A stretch of 8,919 nt of DNA. Source: an uncultured Desulfovibrio sp. Its GTDB lineage: Bacteria; Desulfobacterota; Desulfovibrionia; Desulfovibrionales; Desulfovibrionaceae. Of the stretch, positions 7,005-8,919 are shown one piece after another; positions within the stretch are counted from its first letter, which is position 1; each line of letters starts with the position of its first letter. The position numbers and the translations under genes are program-made. Where the stretch lies: contig URTO01000055.1 of NCBI GenBank assembly GCA_900550745.1, positions 1 through 8,919 of the forward strand, written 5' to 3'. A model generated the notes under the pieces. It saw only the letters and a program-made list of their open reading frames with translations, did no database searches and was not told the DNA's origin.

Positions 7005-7035
7005 GGGTGCGGGAAGGGTTCCCTTTCCCGCACCC
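7005..7035 (+). terminator. Strong hairpin between bamA and the amidase gene
   Basis: GGGTGCGGGAAGGG at 7005-7018 pairs with 7022-7035 around a TTC loop, giving 14 bp with one G-T pair. It begins 6 nt after the bamA stop. The bases that follow (CTTCCGCTTTGCCCGC) do not form a proper T-run, so it is not a standard intrinsic terminator. It could reduce read-through into the amidase gene or protect the 3' end of the upstream message. The hairpin is certain on sequence; its role is not. Confidence 0.5.
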
Positions 7036-7111
7036 CTTCCGCTTTGCCCGCTTCCGCGCGGGCGGGCTTCTTCGACGCGGCGCAGCCGCCCATCAGGACA
7101 GCTTCCCCTTC

Positions 7112-8788
7112 ATGATTCGTACCGGCTCCCAGACTCCGCACAGCCCATCCGCCGCCATTGCGCGCCTGTTCAGGCTCCTTTTGACCGCCTTTGCCCTCGC
7201 CCTGTTCGCGGCCGCGTTTTCCGGAGCGCATGCGGCCCCCTCCTTTGAGCAGAAATACGAGAAGGCCAAGCAGGATATGGCGCTGCTGAAGAACGACTCC
7301 AAACGCGGCGGCTGGCGTGAGCCGTGGGAAGCCCTCGCCCAGTCGTTTTTTGACATCTATGAGAAGCACCCGCGCTGGCGCAACCGCCCTGCGGCGCTCT
7401 TCCGTTCGGCGTTGGCGATGGAGGAACTCGCCAAGCGTTCCATGCTGCGGCAGGACGCGCAAGCCGCCGTCGGGCGGTATGGGATGTTCCTCAAGGATTA
7501 CGCCAACCATGTGCTGGCTGATGACGTGCTGTTCGGCATTGCGCGCCTCAAGGCGGAACGGCTCAACGATTTTTCCGGGGCGCAGGAAGCGCTGGACGCC
7601 ATCCAGAGGCAATACCCCAAGGGCGATATTGCGCCGGAAGCCAAGCTGTACGCCCAGCGCCTCAAGGCTGCGCTGGAAGCGGCCAAGAGCGGCACGCCGG
7701 GCAAGAAGGCGGCGGCGCTCCTGACCGACATGAAATGGGAAAACCGGAAAAATCTGGCCGTCGTCACGCTGGAGTTCGACCGCCCCATCATCTGGTCCAT
7801 TGATACGCAGCGCGGCGGCAAGAAAAACGCCGTCCCAAACAGGATGGTCGTGGATCTCATGGGCGTCAATCCGGCCTCGACGATCCGCCCCGGCATCAAA
7901 GTGCAGGGCAGTTCCCTCCGCCGTATGCGCCTTGACCTGTCCGCACCCGACAAGACGCGGCTTTTGCTTGATTTCAGGCAGATCAAACGCTTTATGGTCA
8001 AAACGGAATCCTCGCCGTTCCGCATCGTCATCACGACCTCGGCGGCGGATGCGGCCATGCCCCGCGGCATCCCATTCGGCCAAGGGCTTCAGTCGAGCGA
8101 TCCGATCTTCCGGTTCGCCACCCGTTCCGTCGTGATCGATCCCGGCCACGGCGGCAAAGATCCCGGAACCGTGCACAACGGCGTCGTCGAGCGCGAAGTG
8201 ACGCTGGACATCGCCAAGCGCGTAGGCGCTATCCTCGCGGGCAAAGGCATCCAGGTGCGATATACCCGCACGGACAATACATGGGTTTCGTTGTCCACCC
8301 GTTCGTACATAGCCAACCAAGCCCGCGCCGATGTGCTGCTGTCCATCCACGTCAACGCCAGCCCGAATGAAAATGCCTGCGGCTTGGAAACGTATTTCCC
8401 GGGTACCGCCTCAAGCAGTACGGATGCGGGCAAGATCGCCGGGCGGGAAAACGCCAACGGCGGCCATAAGGGGGATGTGGGCTCCCCTGCCGCCGCGTCG
8501 TCGGTGCGCAACCAAGAATCCCGGCGGCTCGCCGACACCATCCAAAAATGTACCCTCTCCGTCATGAAGGAAAAAACATTCACCGTCCGAAACGGAGGGG
8601 TCAAGTCCGCCCCCTTCAAGGTTCTGCTCGGTGCGAATATGCCGGGTGTCCTCGTGGAGGTCGGCTATTGCTCAAACGAACAGGAAGCCGCGAACCTTCT
8701 CATCCCCACGTATCGGCAGGCGTTGGCGGAGGGGATCGCTTCCGGCATCCTTGCCCACTTGGGAAGTCTGGACAGAGCCAAACGCTGA
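7112..8788 (+). CDS. amiC: N-acetylmuramoyl-L-alanine amidase, AmiC-like (TPR-like + AMIN + Amidase_3)
   Basis: Zinc-dependent periplasmic hydrolase that cuts the bond between N-acetylmuramic acid and the stem peptide, typically during daughter-cell separation. From ATG 7112 it has 558 residues. A Sec-type signal peptide spans 1-41 (core LLLTAFALALFAAAF, cleavage after AHA), with a long n-region and no twin arginine. Residues about 43-185 are helical and resemble tetratricopeptide-type repeats; about 205-305 form an AMIN domain (from MKWENRKNLAVV), which localises such enzymes through peptidoglycan or envelope partners. The C-terminal Amidase_3 domain starts near 337 and keeps the zinc ligands H346 (DPGHGG), E360 (VEREVTL) and H413 (SIHVNA), and the catalytic E516 (VLVEVGYCSN). 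It is therefore predicted active. AGGA at 7095-7098 is a weak, distant ribosome site. An in-frame GTG at 7007 would put 35 odd residues before the signal peptide and is not preferred. It follows bamA after 113 nt and a hairpin. Confidence 0.93.
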   Translation: MIRTGSQTPHSPSAAIARLFRLLLTAFALALFAAAFSGAHAAPSFEQKYEKAKQDMALLKNDSKRGGWREPWEALAQSFFDIYEKHPRWRNRPAALFRSALAMEELAKRSMLRQDAQAAVGRYGMFLKDYANHVLADDVLFGIARLKAERLNDFSGAQEALDAIQRQYPKGDIAPEAKLYAQRLKAALEAAKSGTPGKKAAALLTDMKWENRKNLAVVTLEFDRPIIWSIDTQRGGKKNAVPNRMVVDLMGVNPASTIRPGIKVQGSSLRRMRLDLSAPDKTRLLLDFRQIKRFMVKTESSPFRIVITTSAADAAMPRGIPFGQGLQSSDPIFRFATRSVVIDPGHGGKDPGTVHNGVVEREVTLDIAKRVGAILAGKGIQVRYTRTDNTWVSLSTRSYIANQARADVLLSIHVNASPNENACGLETYFPGTASSSTDAGKIAGRENANGGHKGDVGSPAAASSVRNQESRRLADTIQKCTLSVMKEKTFTVRNGGVKSAPFKVLLGANMPGVLVEVGYCSNEQEAANLLIPTYRQALAEGIASGILAHLGSLDRAKR

Positions 8789-8860
8789 TTCCGCCTCCCT
8801 TGACTCCGTCTGGCGGCGTTTCCTTCCCAAGCCTTATCCTCCGCGTTGCCTTTTGAGCGG

Positions 8861-8888
8861 GCCTCCCCAAAGGAGGCATTCACTTTTT
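8861..8888 (+). terminator. Weak terminator-like hairpin after amiC
   Basis: GCCTCC (8861-8866) pairs with GGAGGC (8872-8877) around CCAAA; a run of five T follows at 8884-8888, after six other bases. It lies 72 nt after the amiC stop and is the best candidate for ending the transcript. The short stem and displaced T-run make it modest. Beyond it, to the end of the window, I see no gene. Confidence 0.45.
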
Positions 8889-8919
8889 CAATGGATTTCT
8901 AACAGGCTGTATTTTCACC

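Noticed and set aside
5343..8350. Long minus-strand ORFs (553 and 451 residues) opposite bamA and amiC
   Set aside because: Open only because stop codons are rare antisense to high-GC3 genes. The composition is Ala/Val/Gly/Asp-rich with no motif, and the sense genes are intact.
8887..8915. Weak promoter-like pair TTCAAT-17-TATTTT at the right edge
   Set aside because: The -35 matches only three of six positions and no following gene is in view, so it cannot be supported.

Overview
The window looks like a stretch of ordinary chromosome from a GC-rich, diderm sulfate- or sulfite-reducing bacterium. Desulfovibrionaceae (Desulfovibrio/Bilophila type) is my best guess. It rests on the overall look of the LysRS, LolC/E, LolD and BamA proteins, the order lysS-lolC/E-lolD-bamA, and high-GC codon use. 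No database search could be run, so the taxon is an inference.

Layout, left to right. Bases 2-142 hold the last 46 codons of an unrecognised gene that runs into the window from the left. A short non-coding strip follows, with two copies of TGGGTACC and a strong, probably bidirectional terminator. A complete tRNA-Asn (anticodon GTT, CCA encoded) lies on the minus strand at 226-301, with its own probable promoter just to its right. Bases 302-723 are non-coding and carry the divergent control regions of the tRNA and of the rightward gene cluster.

From 724 to 8788 five genes run rightward: lysS (lysyl-tRNA synthetase, TTG start), a LolC/E-family permease, lolD (ATPase of the same lipoprotein-release transporter), bamA (Omp85 outer-membrane protein insertase) and an AmiC-like N-acetylmuramoyl-L-alanine amidase. 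The first four are packed almost without gaps: 5 nt between lysS and the permease, an ATGA overlap into lolD, and a 44-nt overlap between lolD and bamA. They are therefore very probably one transcript. A 113-nt gap with a 14-bp hairpin separates bamA from the amidase, which may be read through or transcribed separately. A weak terminator-like hairpin follows the amidase.

Functionally the cluster is about building the cell envelope. LolC/E-LolD extracts lipoproteins from the inner membrane, some of which (the BamA partner lipoproteins) are needed by BamA to insert outer-membrane proteins. The amidase cuts peptidoglycan during cell separation. lysS is a housekeeping gene at the head of the operon.

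I see no clearly novel system. The points most worth a second look are an extra soluble domain of about 130 residues between the BamA signal peptide and its first POTRA domain, a possible mobile-element junction at the tRNA-Asn 3' side, and the regulatory hairpin between bamA and the amidase gene.
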